Assembly: GCF_024713945.1 (NCBI RefSeq)
Contig: NC_134678.1
Location: forward strand, 6,634,001-6,698,000
DNA length: 64,000 nt
Source: Dermatophagoides farinae
Lineage: Eukaryota; Arthropoda; Arachnida; Sarcoptiformes; Pyroglyphidae
Direction of reading: 5' to 3'
This document shows positions 1-13,929 of this stretch, piece after piece. The translations under genes and the position numbers were made by a program. The notes beneath the pieces were generated by a model. The model made no database searches and was not told the DNA's origin. It was given only the letters and a program-made list of their open reading frames with translations. The first letter of the stretch is position 1. Each line of letters opens with the position of its first letter.

Positions 1-96
1 CTTGTTTACTTGTAAAATCCATATCTAAAATTAGACAAAAAAAAGTGAACAAATTATTATTGATAAATGAAAAATGAAAAATTAATTAATTCTTAC

Positions 97-538
97 GTGG
101 TGTCATCAATACAATCGATAGAAATATAAATGAACAGATTGTCGAAATGACCAACAATGATATTAGGATACCTTTCCAATTTTTCTGTTCATCATCATTT
201 ACTGGTAACTCCTATGGATTTGAATATAATGAAATTAATTAATCAAAACAAAAACAAAAACAAAAAAAAATCTCACATCTTTGAGTCCAGGTGGAGAAAG
301 TCGTCGAATGTCACCCATTGTTGGTCGTTTGATTGCCCACGAACGTGATCCTGATCTTTGTTCACGATGTTGTGGTTGTTGTTGTTGTTGATGTTCAGAT
401 GACGAAGAATCTCGATGTTGCTGCAATTGTTGTTGTTGTTGATGATGATGATGGCTAATACTTTCAATTTGATCACCCAATCGTTGTTGCTGTTGACAAT
501 TTATTTGGCTATTTTCGTTAATGTTTGATGAAACCAAA
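97..538 (-). CDS. Dipeptidyl-peptidase-like membrane protein (DPP6/DPP10/S9B type), N-terminal part only
   Basis: Two exons of a type II membrane protein are visible. The better one (minus, 211 to 97) follows a CCATAG acceptor and ends at a GTAAGA donor. It encodes ELPVNDDEQKNWKG and then a hydrophobic segment (ILISLLVISTICSFIFLSIV) and LMTP, which is the juxtamembrane pattern of DPP6/DPP10 (acidic/polar, QRNWKG-like motif, one membrane span, LTP). The exon before it ends at 277 with RRLSPPGLKD and a GTGAGA donor, joining in phase 0. It is rich in Gln, His and Ser and begins at either 538 or 489, since both follow plausible AG acceptors. This would be the cytoplasmic tail; the beta-propeller and hydrolase domains lie beyond the left edge. 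In this family the neuronal members lack the catalytic serine and modulate Kv4 channels; which type this is cannot be seen. The family call rests on the membrane-proximal motif. Confidence 0.72.
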
Positions 539-807
539 CTGTTTAGATGTGTATAGATAAAAATCTTCATCTATGATAATGATAACTAAACAAATACGGC
601 TAGTGTTTTTTTCTTTCCTAAATGATACTAAATGAGAAAATTCTTTTCATTCTGTTCATTCAATATATAACAATATAAGACAAACAAATGATCATCATCA
701 TCATTAGTTAAATGGAATCTGTTGTTAATACAATTGTCAAACAATTGAATTACGGTAATAATAATGAAAAAGTTGAATAAAGAACAAAATAAAAAAAAAT
801 TACATAC

Positions 808-908
808 ATTCAAGAGCATCGGGAACTCGAATTTATGGAGAGGGGGTACAATCATTGTTTTCGAAGTTCCATCATCATCAACATCAAACGACCGAACATT
901 TTTTTCAG
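808..908 (-). CDS. Possible further upstream exon of the DPP-like gene
   Basis: A 101-nt segment follows a TTATTATAG acceptor and ends at an AAT|GTATGT donor. It reads openly as EKNVRSFDVDDDG and then TSKTMIVPPLHKFEFPMLLN, a mixed, non-repetitive composition unlike the neighbouring simple-sequence DNA. Its phase-0 end would join the next exon if that exon starts at 489, but not if it starts at 538. I infer that it is part of the cytoplasmic tail of the DPP-like protein. I recognise no domain. It could instead be the first exon of an alternative transcript starting at an internal Met. Confidence 0.4.
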
Positions 909-1689
909 CTATAATAAAATGACATAATGTTGTGAGATGCTATATGATTGGAAATCGTATATCCGTATTGTAAATGTAAAACACAATTGAAAGTCAACAT
1001 CATCCAACATTTCAATGGCCATGTTCAGTTTAATCATAAGCCATCATCGAGTGTGTGTGAATATATAGAAAACGGTAGAAGAATTGGTAGTGAAAATGAT
1101 GGTTTTTTTTCATGAGTAACGCGCAACGATTGTTGAGGAGAATTTTCTACCGTGTATGCCGCATCTTTTTTTTCTATTCTTTCAGAATATAATCATCAAA
1201 TAAATTAGCCACTTTCCCAATCATTATGGTTCTATATAAACATACACAGACACTCACACACCTATGCCACAAACACATAGCAATATATAAATGATCAATA
1301 GAATTTTCAAACTCATCTAGTGGTGATGATAGTAGTGGTTGGCTATAGCCAGAATCTGGATCAATATATTTTTTTTTTTGGTCAACCTATATTGCTATAT
1401 AGATGTAGAATCTATTTTCATTCTCATGAACATCTATCCATGATTGTAACCATACCAAATTAAATTACTTATATCTATCTATGATAAAATCAAGACAAAA
1501 TTTCGCGCCATTCATTTGAATGATTTAAAAATTTAAAGATTCAAAATATTGTCATGTCGTTTATGGATACGGTTGGACACATGTGATTCGAATGAATTCT
1601 TTGTATATTTTATATTTGTTTTTTTTTCATTTTTATAATTTAGTTTTTTAATTTTAAAGGTAAATTCAAATTAACTTTATTATTTCAAA
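909..1689. other. Non-coding spacer
   Basis: AT-rich DNA with short poly-T and CA-rich patches and no convincing exon. It separates the minus-strand DPP-like gene from the plus-strand BOLA3 gene, so it probably holds the promoters of one or both, but I see no distinct core promoter element. Confidence 0.5.
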
Positions 1690-2201
1690 ATGTTAAATCG
1701 ATTATTTATTTATAATGTAAGTTATTTTATTAGTTTTTTTTTCATTGTTGAATTGATTTTTATTTTCAAATCATTACAGTCACCATCATCATTGTACAAT
1801 CAATTCATACGACCATTGACATTGTCAGGTATTCAATTACGATCGGTTTCACAATCATCATCATCATCATCAACAACGTCTCCAGGTGTTGAACTTCAAA
1901 CACGAATCAACGAATTATTGAATAAATCATTTCCAGATGCACAAGAAATTATTGTTAAAGATATAAGCGGTGGTTGTGGTTCAATGTTTGAAGTATATGT
2001 TGCATCTATGGATTTTCAAGGAATGTCCAAAGTGAAACAACATTTAACCGTTTCGAATGTGAGTTTCATTTTTTTTAATTAGAAAAAATAATATCTTTTT
2101 CAATAAAAAATTTTTTTTTTTTGCAGATTTTAAAAAATGAAATTCGAGATATGCACGGAATACGAATATTCACCGAAGTGCCACCGAAATCCGATCTATG
2201 A
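1690..2201 (+). CDS. BOLA3: BolA-like protein 3, mitochondrial Fe-S cluster assembly factor
   Basis: Three exons (1690-1716, 1780-2058, 2127-2201) joined by GT-AG introns of 63 and 68 nt, all phase 0, give 126 residues. BOLA3 works with GLRX5 and NFU1 in the mitochondrial matrix to deliver 4Fe-4S clusters to lipoate synthase and respiratory enzymes. The BolA fold covers about residues 60-120: VELQTRINELLNKSF, then the hallmark DISGGCGSMFEVYV with the conserved Cys, a QHL helix, and EIRDMHGIRIFTEVP with the conserved His of the cluster-binding site. The GGCG form and the MHGxRIFT ending point to BOLA3 rather than BOLA1 or BOLA2. The first 50 residues are basic, Ser-rich and without acidic residues, fitting a mitochondrial targeting peptide. 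The start is the first Met, with a short exon 1 supported by GTAAGT. An AATAAA follows at 2283. Confidence 0.93.
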
Positions 2202-2282
2202 TTTTATTTAAATTTTAACGAAAAAAAAAATCCACTGACCAACCAACGAAACGGAGCCTGATTTTTTTTTCAATGCTCAAAT

Positions 2283-2288
2283 AATAAA
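2283..2288 (+). promoter_or_regulatory. Poly(A) signal of BOLA3
   Basis: A canonical AATAAA lies 81 nt after the BOLA3 stop codon, in the expected sense orientation. Confidence 0.5.
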
Positions 2289-3501
2289 ACAGATTAATCT
2301 TTTTCCTTTTCCGATCGAATTTATCCACATCCCATTTTCAAACAAAAATAATATATAGCTGTGATGATTAGTAAATGTGGATTTGCTTGAATGAAAAATG
2401 AAAGTATACTTGCTATTTTTAAATTAATAAATCAATGTTCAACCGGTAAATATCATGTGGTGCTCTGAGAGATTGTCTGTTTTTTTTCCATTGTTTTGAC
2501 CATCACTATTGAAAATGAACTTTCGACCGCTTGTCACTTGGTCATGTGTGTGTGTGTGTGTGTGTGTCGAATCATTTCCATTGTGTTGGATGATAAAATT
2601 TTTTCTTTTCTTTTCATTTCACATTCATTCGGCCAATCATGTCTATAATAGGAAGAAGAAAACAAATTTTTACCTTAACAATGATTAACGTGTATTGTAT
2701 TTGTTTGTTTGTTTGTTTGGTTTGATGAAAAGAAAAAAGCCTTTCTTTTTTTCAAATGACATCATCAATTTGATGATCATGCATGACATCAAAAGATCAT
2801 CATCTCATATATTATGAATCATCAATGAAAATACATACATAGTTTTCATCGTAGATGGCGTTGTTTTAAAGGAAACTGTTTCAACTTGTTGTTGTCCGTC
2901 CTTATGATGAATGAGAGAGAGAGAGCGTGCGTCACTAAGTTTATTATTATTATCCTTTATAATGCTGTCAGTGTTTCGTGGCAAATGGCGTCGTTAATGT
3001 TTCTGATCAGCTTCCTCCTGTTTCACTCCGCCTTTTCAATTTTTTTTTATCATATTTTTTTCAATGAATTTATGCTACTACTACTACAACGGCTGCTAGT
3101 TTTTTGTTTGATGGTGTGGTAGTAGTAGTGGCAAAGATTAATGTTAAATTTCCAGTTTGTAATCGGAAAATTTTTTTTTTTCCTACGTCGTTAGTTCGAA
3201 ATTCGAAGTAAATTTTGTGCTGTTGTTCCCCCCTCTTTTCTCTTTGTATCGTATTGCACACTCACACCATAAAAAAAACGATCTTTGGCTCACTTTATAT
3301 AAAAAATTTAACATACCAGCAATTGTTAAGTCTTGTATTATTAGTAGAATTTTTTAATTCGCATTTAATCAAATTTCGTTTGTGTAATTTGTTTGAAATC
3401 TCAATCAAAAAAGAAAGAAAAATTCATCGGTTATAACCTTAAATAAAAACGTTTGAAAATTTTTATAATTTTTACAAATTCGTTAAATTAAATTGAACTG
3501 T
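2289..3501. repeat. Spacer with (TG)n and other simple repeats
   Basis: Contains a (TG)n run near 2547-2567, TTTG tetranucleotide repeats near 2700-2720, a short GA run near 2910 and GTAGTAGT trinucleotides near 3115. No exon is recognised. The last few hundred bases should hold the eIF1 promoter, but no TATA element stands out. Confidence 0.5.
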
Positions 3502-4028
3502 ATGTCTACTACAACTAACATTCAAAATCCTCTTAACCTCCGAAATTTCGGTATGTATTTTTTTTATATCTTAATTTTGACCATGATATAGTTTTGTACT
3601 AATCATTTATATTTCTTTTTTTTTATTCAATTTGATTAGATCCATTCGCTGATGCGTTTAGAGGTGATGATACTGGTACTCAAGACGGTCTAATCCATAT
3701 ACGGATTCAACAACGAAGTGGCCGTAAAACATTGACTACCGTACAAGGTATTGCTGACAATTTCGATAAAAAGAAAATTGTTAAAGCATGTAAAAAGGTA
3801 TCTGTGAATGTTGTGTGTGTGTGTGTATATTTGAATATTGTTTCCATTTTTCTAAACTCGTTTTTAATAATTTTTAAATAGGAATTTGCCTGTAATGGCA
3901 CTGTTGTGGATCATCCAGAATATGGTGAAGTGATCCAATTACAAGGCGATCAACGAAACAATATTGTCGAGTTTTTGACTAAAATTGGCATTGCTAAATC
4001 CGAACAATTGAAAGTTCATGGTTTTTAA
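3502..4028 (+). CDS. eIF1: Translation initiation factor eIF1 (SUI1)
   Basis: Three exons (3502-3550, 3640-3797, 3882-4028) join cleanly to 117 residues, close to the usual length of about 113. eIF1 binds the 40S subunit near the P site, keeps the scanning complex open and enforces AUG selection. The protein begins with a flexible MSTTTNIQNPLNLRNF leader. The SUI1 fold follows, with DPFADAF, IHIRIQQRSGRKTLTTVQGI, a helix with KACKKEFACNGTV, EYGEVIQLQGDQR and the ending LKVHGF. These are near-invariant eIF1 signatures. The basic R-x-GRKTLTTVQG loop is the ribosome-contacting segment. Splice sites are GTATGT/TTAG and GTATCT/ATAG. AATAAA at 4111 is the likely poly(A) signal. Confidence 0.97.
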
Positions 4029-4110
4029 TTGAAAAAAAACAATCAAGATTATCCAGAAAAAAATTGCATCCAACCTATTGTCTGATTGAGTGAAAAAAAA
4101 TTGTATCGTT

Positions 4111-4116
4111 AATAAA
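4111..4116 (+). promoter_or_regulatory. Poly(A) signal of eIF1
   Basis: AATAAA is 83 nt past the eIF1 stop, at a normal distance for a cleavage signal. Confidence 0.55.
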
Positions 4117-4863
4117 ATAAATTTTCATTTTCCTAAACTAAACAAAAAAACAAAACATAAAATAATTCATGTTTAACATCACAAAGAAAGACGGCAACAA
4201 AATACCATTGTTTGCCTCAGTGTCTCCTCCTCTACACATAAATGTTGTATACATACCTACCTACCTTAATTATAATTAATTAATTGCCAAACATTACATT
4301 TTTACCATCATACACACACACGTATAGGAAACAATTATAAATTAAAAAATAATTGAATTGAAATACTAACATTACATTAACCATCATCATAAACAGAGCA
4401 TACACCCGCCACCATCTACCATCCAAAAAAAAAGCCAAAATGATGATGATAATGCCTTTCCATTATAGATCATATGTCAACGACAACCAACAACACATTG
4501 GCATGCATCAAATAAGAATTGTTGATGAAAAAATTTCCTGATTATCATCATTCATTGATAATAATAATAATAATTTGTAATTTGTTTTTTTTTACAAAGA
4601 ATAATTTGGCTTTTGTTTTTTTTTCATGCATACACACACCCACACACAACACACATATGGCTATAAAAATATCGATATTGAATAAAATCAAATTTAATGC
4701 CAATTTTCAAAAAAAAAAAAAAAAATTTTTCTTTCTGTGTTTGTCAATTTTAACAATAACAAGTTGAATTTTTTTTTCTTAGTGCAATTAGTTAAATTAA
4801 TTAATTAATTAATAATTGATTGATTGATGATGATATTATTAGAGAGGATGGATGAATCTAAAT
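4117..4863. other. Spacer between converging eIF1 and LRRC57
   Basis: AT-rich with CA-rich patches near 4310-4320 and 4630-4650, a run of ATA/ATT triplets near 4560, and a TTAA tandem tract near 4795-4815. This is the shared 3' side of two converging genes, so it should contain both 3' ends. No coding exon is seen. Confidence 0.45.
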
Positions 4864-6247
<1,384 letters not shown>

Positions 6248-7380
6248 ATGGCCGAATTATTCAAGTTTGTTATGATGTTATAAATTATGAATTTATAAAT
6301 TAATCACATCATTTCTTTTTTCTTTAGAGTTTTACAACCATTACAGTTTATGCAAACAATTCTTGTAAGTTATTTTCTGATTCATTTTCTTTATTTTTCT
6401 TTTACATTCTTTTTTGAATTTTGATGATATAGAATTCTGGTACAAGACATGATGGTAGAAAATTTGATGAATCTCGTCATGTATTGGTCAGTTGTGATTG
6501 TGTTACCAGTGCCAATGGTTCAGCATTGATAAAATTCGGTACATCTTCAGTGATGTGTGGCATTTCAACGGTTCGTTTTTTTTGTCCCAGTTAATTTATT
6601 TTTGCTATTCATTCATTGATTATTCAAACAATAGTCTTTGGTGAAACCAAATACCGATAAACCTGATGAAGGCATCATTGAAATAGACGTTCGATTCTCT
6701 AACACCTGTACGAATGAATTGGATAATCCTGATCGTACAACAATTAGTGGTTATGTTCGTGAATGTGTTAAAAAGATTTTATCACATGCAAAATGTATTA
6801 ATCTTGCACAATTATGTCTTATTCCTCGTAAATATTGTTGGAAGATAATGTTGGAGATTATCTGCTTAAATATGGATGGATCGATTGTTGATCTATCATT
6901 ATTGGCTACATTAGTTGCTTTGAAGAAATGTAAACTACGTAAATATGAAATCGAAACTGAATTCGGCCTGATAACACCAACAAATGAATATGAAAAGATT
7001 GAAATTCGAACATGTCCAATGCTTTGTACATTCGTCATAATTGACAAGTAATATAATTCAATTCTAATCATTATAAATCAAACTCATTTTTTTAATTCTT
7101 TTCAATTCACCACAGACATTTACTAATTGATCCAACAATGAATGAAGAAGAATTATCCGATTCTACAATACGAATGGCTATCGATCCGGATTCATCTATC
7201 GATAGTGATTGTCTTTATTTGCTTGAAGCCACTGGATCTTGTACAATGGATCAAAATCTACTTAAAAATATCCACAACAAAGCAATGAAAAGAGCTAAAT
7301 TTTTACGTTCAATCATGACAAAATATACAGAACAACCAGATGATGAAGAATCCTGTCAATTTGAACCAATGCTGTCATGA
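6248..7380 (+). CDS. EXOSC8: RNA exosome core subunit EXOSC8 / Rrp43 (RNase PH fold)
   Basis: Five exons (6248-6264, 6328-6364, 6433-6570, 6635-7047, 7116-7380) give 289 residues. The 17-nt first exon was recovered because MAELFK then joins in phase to VLQPLQFMQTIL, matching the EXOSC8 N-terminus. EXOSC8 is one of the six RNase PH-like proteins forming the catalytically inert ring of the exosome, which threads RNA to Rrp44 and Rrp6 in nucleus and cytoplasm. RNase PH motifs are RHDGRKFDESR, SANGSALIKFG, the helix with LCLIPRKYCWKIMLEIICLN, MDGSIVDLSLLATLVALK, and in the second half IRTCPMLCTFVIIDKHLLIDPT. The last two fit EXOSC8 better than EXOSC7 or EXOSC9. Phosphorolytic residues are not expected in this subunit. 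The protein is slightly longer than the human one owing to an acidic tail. Confidence 0.92.
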
Positions 7381-10191
7381 TAATTTCGTGACTTTCTTCG
7401 GTCTTAAACATTGTAAAAAAACAACATTTCATTTTGTTTCTAATAATAATGATAAAAATGAGAATATTTTGTTTTTGTTATTCTAAAAGAGAGTAATCTC
7501 TAATTTGATAAATTAATTATGTATAATTGATTGATTGATAAAATCAGCATTCACTTAATTGATCACGTTTCGGTTGTTTTCATTAGTCATGTACGACGAT
7601 AATGATTTGATTTTTCCATTTTTCTTTTTTTTTTTTGTTGTTGTTGTTTTGTTGCATGTCGGCTGACATGCAAATTTCACACCTGTATGATTTGTGCCCA
7701 TCCATCCATTTATTCATTCATCATTGTATAATGATTGACAATTGTGTGTGTGTGTGTGTCGGGAAAAAACCAAATTGAATCATCAACATTGGCAATCGAT
7801 GCTTGTTGATGATGTAAACAAATAGTAAGAAAACAAAACAAAAAACTGGTCGCGGCCCCTAAATGATCATGTAACTGGAAAGTGTATACACAGAGAGAAA
7901 AATAAAAGAATATTTCTTCCATCCCAATTCAATTCATCATCTTCATCTTCATCATTGAGATTTCATCTCATCTCATCATCAATTGTTTAATTTCATTCAT
8001 TCATTCATTCATTCGGTAAATGAAGATGTACTCAAGTGTCTTTGTCTATTGCAAAGATCTCGAGAGAAAAAAAAAGACGAACCAGTAAAATTGTGTATGC
8101 AAAAACACACACACACACACACACACATACATGTCCATTGATTTTTGAAAAAAAAATTCATTTTCCAAAGATTTCATCATTTTTGATCTGTTTTTTGGTC
8201 TTTATTGTCATCGCCCTATTCGTTTTGGTTGGTTAGTTGGTTGATTTTGTTTTCGGTTTTTTTTGTTGTTTTGTTTGATTTGATTGGCGTCGATACTTAT
8301 TTCATCATTTCATTCTATTCATTCATTTACATTATTTTTATTCGATTCAATCAAGATTCTTCCGGTCTAATTTTCTTATTTGCTGCTTCTTATTCATAAT
8401 GATTTGGCGCGTAACCGTCTTCTTCTTCTTCACCAGCATACTTGTTTGCCGCTAACTTGATATAAAAACGAATTGGCATTTTTTTTTCCTTTCGATAAAA
8501 TATACACGCGTGCATCTGTTGCTCGATCGATTAATACAACGACAACGACTACGATTCTAACCATTGAAATATTTTTAATTTAATCCATCGATCGGTCCAT
8601 TTATAATAAAAAATAAATTTCGTTTGTTTTTTTGTTGTTAAAAATTGATTTTTACATTTTTTCCCTCTTTGCATTACAACTCAAATGTGTGTGTGTTTTA
8701 TTTTTGTGGGTGGGTGGTAGTTTCATTGCAATCTTTTTACACTATCCGATATACAATCCTTTATTGGTGGTGTTGGATTTGGGAGAAAAATAAAATTCCA
8801 ATCTATGTGTATATGTGTGTTTAAATGGTGAATTCATTTATTCGTTATTGTCTTCGTCATCATCATCATTATTATCATCATCTCTGTTGTCAAATAAATC
8901 AAATCAAATTCAATCAAGGTCATAAATGGATGCATGTTTGGTTCATCATCATCATCATATATTGTCTGTTTTATATTTATATATCTTGTGTGTATGTGTA
9001 TGTGTTTATATATGATGATTTGAAACGAAAATGAAAAAACACACCATAATGTTATCAGCAATTTTTTTTCTGAAAATCTTTTTCTTTTTAAAAATTGCAA
9101 TTTGGAATTTAAATCGATAATATAAGAAAAACGACAAGAAACAAAAAGTGTTTTATATCCATCGCACATACGCTTAAACATTATCATCATCATCATCATC
9201 CATAATAATTTTTTACCATTCATATTAGTCATCATGTGCCATGCTGGCATTCAAAATTTGAAAAATGAATGCATAAATGAATGTTTTTTTTTTTTTGAAA
9301 CAAAATTTCAAAACATTTAATTTATTGTTGTTGGTGTTGTTGTTGTTGTCCCTATTCGTTTCAACAACAACAACAACAACAGAAAACTTAATTCCACATT
9401 ATTTATAATTGAATTCAAAAGAAAAAAAGAACTTTTTTTCCATTTTTCACAATCATCAATGATGTTGATGATAATAAGCATCATTGTTCTTCTTCTTCTT
9501 CTTATTTTTTTTTAATGTTCATCATTTCTCTACTTTGGTGATATATACATGATAATTTGTATGTCCATTCCAGTGTAAAAGAAAAAAAAATTTTTTAACA
9601 AAGTTATGTCTGTGTTTGTGTGTGTATGGCTCAAAGATTAATTTCATCTTTAAAATTTTGAATAAATTAAATTGTTGAACGAAAATCTTGAAAAAATTCG
9701 CTTCACTTCATTTTCATTGGTTACCACCATCACCATCACCTTTGCCATTTTTTTTTAATCTGTTTGCTGTTTTGTTGAAATGATTACACCATGATTACAC
9801 CATGAAATGAACGAATCATCGTCATGATTATCATCAATGAAATGAAATGGTGAGAAAATTTAATGGTTATCTTTTAATAATAATATAATAAATTTTAAAA
9901 GTAACAAAAAAAAATCAAACAAGAAAAAATATGGTGAATGAATGTTGTTGTCATACGTTGTGTATGGTTGTTCCAAATGTTTGAGATCTTGTTCCTGAAT
10001 CATCATCATCATCATCATCATATACATTAGGAATGGTGAAAAAAAAATCACGGAAGTGTTAATTGACCGTATAATTTTACATCATTTTTATCATATCATC
10101 GCCATCATCATTATAATCAGATTGATCATCTCATTCAAACTTTTTTTTTTGCTGCCATAACGTTTGTTTGTCTGTCTGTAGTTTCAATGAA

Positions 10192-10407
10192 TTATCGTTT
10201 CATATGAAAATCGATATCAATCTTAATGTCTAATTGTTTCACCGGTTCAACCACCATCAATTGATTAGCGGCTTTTTTTGCTTTTGATTCAAACCATTTT
10301 TTTGGTTTCTGTATCAATGATTGAAATTTTCGTTGTAATAATATTCGTTTCGGTGTCGGTTCTTTTCGTCTACATAGACACATTCTGTCTTTGTTTTGTT
10401 TTGCCAC
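10192..10407 (-). CDS. Possible terminal exon of an unknown protein
   Basis: Inside the simple-sequence region, this minus-strand frame is unusually balanced. It is basic (KEPTPKRILLQRKFQSLIQK, then KPKKWFESKAKKAANQLMVV) and ends DIKIDIDFHMKR before a stop. It lacks the homopolymer runs of its surroundings. The Met at 10407 has no clear support; an upstream exon on the minus strand would be needed. I recognise no family, and a chance open frame of this length is quite possible. Confidence 0.18.
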   Translation of the reverse strand: MAKQNKDRMCLCRRKEPTPKRILLQRKFQSLIQKPKKWFESKAKKAANQLMVVEPVKQLDIKIDIDFHMKR

Positions 10408-12215
10408 CCAACTTTTTTTTCTTTAAATACTGATTTTTTCATATAAATTCTTATATTTTCGATTGTTGTTGTGTGGTGGTGGTCATCATCATCATCATCA
10501 TCAAAGAATCTGAACAATAATCATCATTCTCAATCATCATTGCCGTGTTCAAGAAAGCCAAAAAAAAAAAATCCAATTCAAATCTAATGACTTTGTACTT
10601 TATATATTTGCGATTCAATTGGTAATTTGATTTTCGGTTTCAAATTGAATTTTCTGCAGAAAAAAAAATTTCAAATTCAATCAAAATTCAATTCGATTTT
10701 TTTTTAATGGGAGAAACAGAAATAGAATGGAAAAAAAAACTGTTCATCTATATTGAAAAAACCAGAAAAAAAAATTTAGAAATAATAATTCAAAATGAAT
10801 ATATCATACAATTTCGGCGTTATTTTCTTGCAATTCGTCATCATCATGGCCAATTATTTACATTTGCATTTGCATTGTTTCGTGGCCAAATGAAATCAAT
10901 GAACAAAAAAAAAAAATTTCAATTCCAGTTTGCGTGCAAAATAGGTGTAGGTGTACCGTAGATGAAAAACATATGTGTGTATTTTTTGTTTGTCTGTTTG
11001 TTTATTTGTTTGTTTGTTTGTGTCATCATCATCTTCGTTGTCGTTGTCGTCGTTTTGTTTTGGTAAAATTCTCTCTTTGAAAAAAATACAAAAACTGATT
11101 CACTAATTCATTATTTTTATTTTGTTTGATAACAACCAGGTACAACTTGAAACAACAATCAATCAATTTATTATTTGTTATTATTTGGATATGTATATGA
11201 AAAAAAAAGATAAAAGTTTTTTCCACATTTGTAAACCTGGTAGTGGGAAAAAAAATTTTTTTTTTTCATTTCCATCTGGTTGTTGTTGTCGTTGTGTGTG
11301 TGTGTGATATGAATTACATTATATAACGCACAGATATAATAACATATAATTATGGCCCAAATACATGGATGTATATGGGAATTGTATGGCTACTGAGAAT
11401 GGTAAATTTTCCATTTCAATTCGATTGAAATTGATGAATATTGATTATCATCATCATCATCATCATCACCGCCATTGGTTGAAGGTTTTTTTTTCTTCTA
11501 TTGATGAGAAATTTGTTTATCAAAGGATAGAAAAAAATATGTGTTTGAATTAACATTTGAAATGAAAATTTTTTTTTTGTTTTGTTTAACATTTTGCCAA
11601 CAAACATTTCTCTCTATCTCCGTGTGTGTGTGTGTGTGTGTGTTTTATGTTTTTTTTCAAATGTCACAATTTCCGTTCAAATGTTAATGTTGTTGAAATT
11701 CAATTCAATTATACCATCTGTAAATTTGAAAATTAATTGGCCTTATGAGAGCGAGAGAGACAAAAAAAAGTTTGAATGTAATGTAATGTGTGTGTATGAT
11801 TTGTTCATTTTGTCATGATGTTCAGTGATTCGTGAATCATCAGTAAATCCATATTATTCTTGTTATTGTCATCATCATCATCATCATCATGAACAATGGA
11901 ATTTGGAAAACAAAATGAAATTCTGTTTCCTGTGTCCTATTTTGTTCATGTGCGTGGGTGTTTGTATGCATGGATATTATATATATGGACATTTATTTTC
12001 CTGAATTTTTTTTTCATTTTTTTTCTGTTCCCTTTGTTGAATAGATATATATTCTGGTAGTGAAACATTTTTGTTTTTCTGTTTCAGGAACATTTGATTT
12101 ATTTATTTTTTATTTTTGTTCTATATTTAGCGATTCATTTTGAAAAAGAATTTTTTTCCCCATTTGCCATTGAAAAGTTGATTGTGCATGTATGTGTGTG
12201 TTTGATATGATGCTC

Positions 12216-12217
<2 letters not shown>

Positions 12218-12270
<53 letters not shown>
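12218..12270. repeat. (CA)n microsatellite
   Basis: About 53 nt of uninterrupted CA dinucleotide on the plus strand, one of the two longest dinucleotide tracts in the window. Confidence 0.97.
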
Positions 12271-12274
<4 letters not shown>

Positions 12275-13864
12275 AACAGAATTATTGATAGTTTCCTTTC
12301 TCATTTTTTTTTTGTTTGTTTTTTTTTGGCTTCAGTTTTGTTGTTGTTGTTGATGATGATGATGATGATGAGCCATAGGGAAATAAAAAAAAACTTTTTT
12401 TTCCAATGAAAATCTTGAATTCCAGAATTTTTTTTTCATTCAAAATCAAACGATACTTTATCATCATTACCAACAATAATCATATCAAGTGTAGTAGGGT
12501 GGTATATAAAAAAAAAAAAACCAAACCACCCACACTTGGACAGACAAAAAAAGAATTGGCTTCAAGCTAAATTATTCTTTCTAGTTATTTTTTTTCCCCC
12601 CATTTGTCTATGGCCATATTCAATGAAATTTCCAATTTTATTTGTACATGCGTGAAAATGTAGAGAAAAATCGAGAAAATCTAATGTGATCTATATATAT
12701 CTATTTTTGATTGGAGTTCTTTTGCACCATGATTTTTTTTATTACCAATAACCATCATCAAATTCTTGTATCTAAAAATCATTCAATCAATTGATAATGT
12801 ATTTATGTAAAAAATGTTTTTGTTCTAAAAATAGATTCAATAGAAAGAATCCCAAAAAAAAAACAAAATAATAATAACATCTATCTAATTATTTCATCAT
12901 CAACAACAATAATAATAACAATTCTCTGTATTCTGTTTAATTCGGGCCATCAATGCATTGAAACGTATAATAAGAAGATTAACAAATGTATATAAAATAC
13001 ACAGACACGCACACACAGAGAAAGAGAGAGATTAATGAGAAAAAGTGTTTATTCGCTTCATTCACCATTGAATACTGGCCAATGGTCATTCATGTGGTTA
13101 TCATCATTATTCATTCATTCATTCATTTATTTACAGATTCTTCTTTTTGTCATGTCTTCCTGTCTGTATATTCTTGGTTATTCTGGTTGATATATTTATT
13201 TTTATTTAATAAAAATGTATAAACATTTACAAATGTTTCTAAAAATAGATGATTATCATCATCTTATCATCTAAAAAAAAAAATACCAAAAAAGTACAAA
13301 TTTTTGTTTTTCTATCATTGAATGTTCCATAATAATAATTCCAAAATAAAAAAAAACAAAAACACAGTGTTCAGGGAAAAAAACATCTGGTAATTTCATC
13401 AAATACACTAAACACATACATTAGGTGGTTGTGGTGGTAATGATGATGGTGGTGATGGGTGGGTGGTTGGGTGATTGGATGGTTAGCAACAACAACAACA
13501 ACAACAAAAAATGACTGATCGAATTAAACGAATGATGATGATGATGAACTAATGTGTGTGTGTGTGTGTGTAGGTTGAATCCGAACATTAAGCTAATACA
13601 CACGCACACACACACACACATCCTGTAGATTGAAATTCCAAGATGAAAATCGAATGAAAAAAATTTGTATAATGAATGATGAACATGAAATAATAAAAAA
13701 AAGTACATTTGAAATTCGTTTATTCTCAAAGAAAGGAAATGAAAATTGAAATGAATTTATTGTCAATAAATTCAGCACATAAACAACAAGAACAACAAGA
13801 AGAAGATTAACAATGACATATTGAATCTTTAAACTGTTGCTAATCATTGTGGATGACCAAACGA

Positions 13865-13868
<4 letters not shown>

Positions 13869-13927
<59 letters not shown>
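13869..13927. repeat. (AC)n microsatellite
   Basis: About 59 nt of uninterrupted AC repeat, the longest dinucleotide tract seen here; likely highly polymorphic in length. Confidence 0.97.
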
Positions 13928-13929
<2 letters not shown>

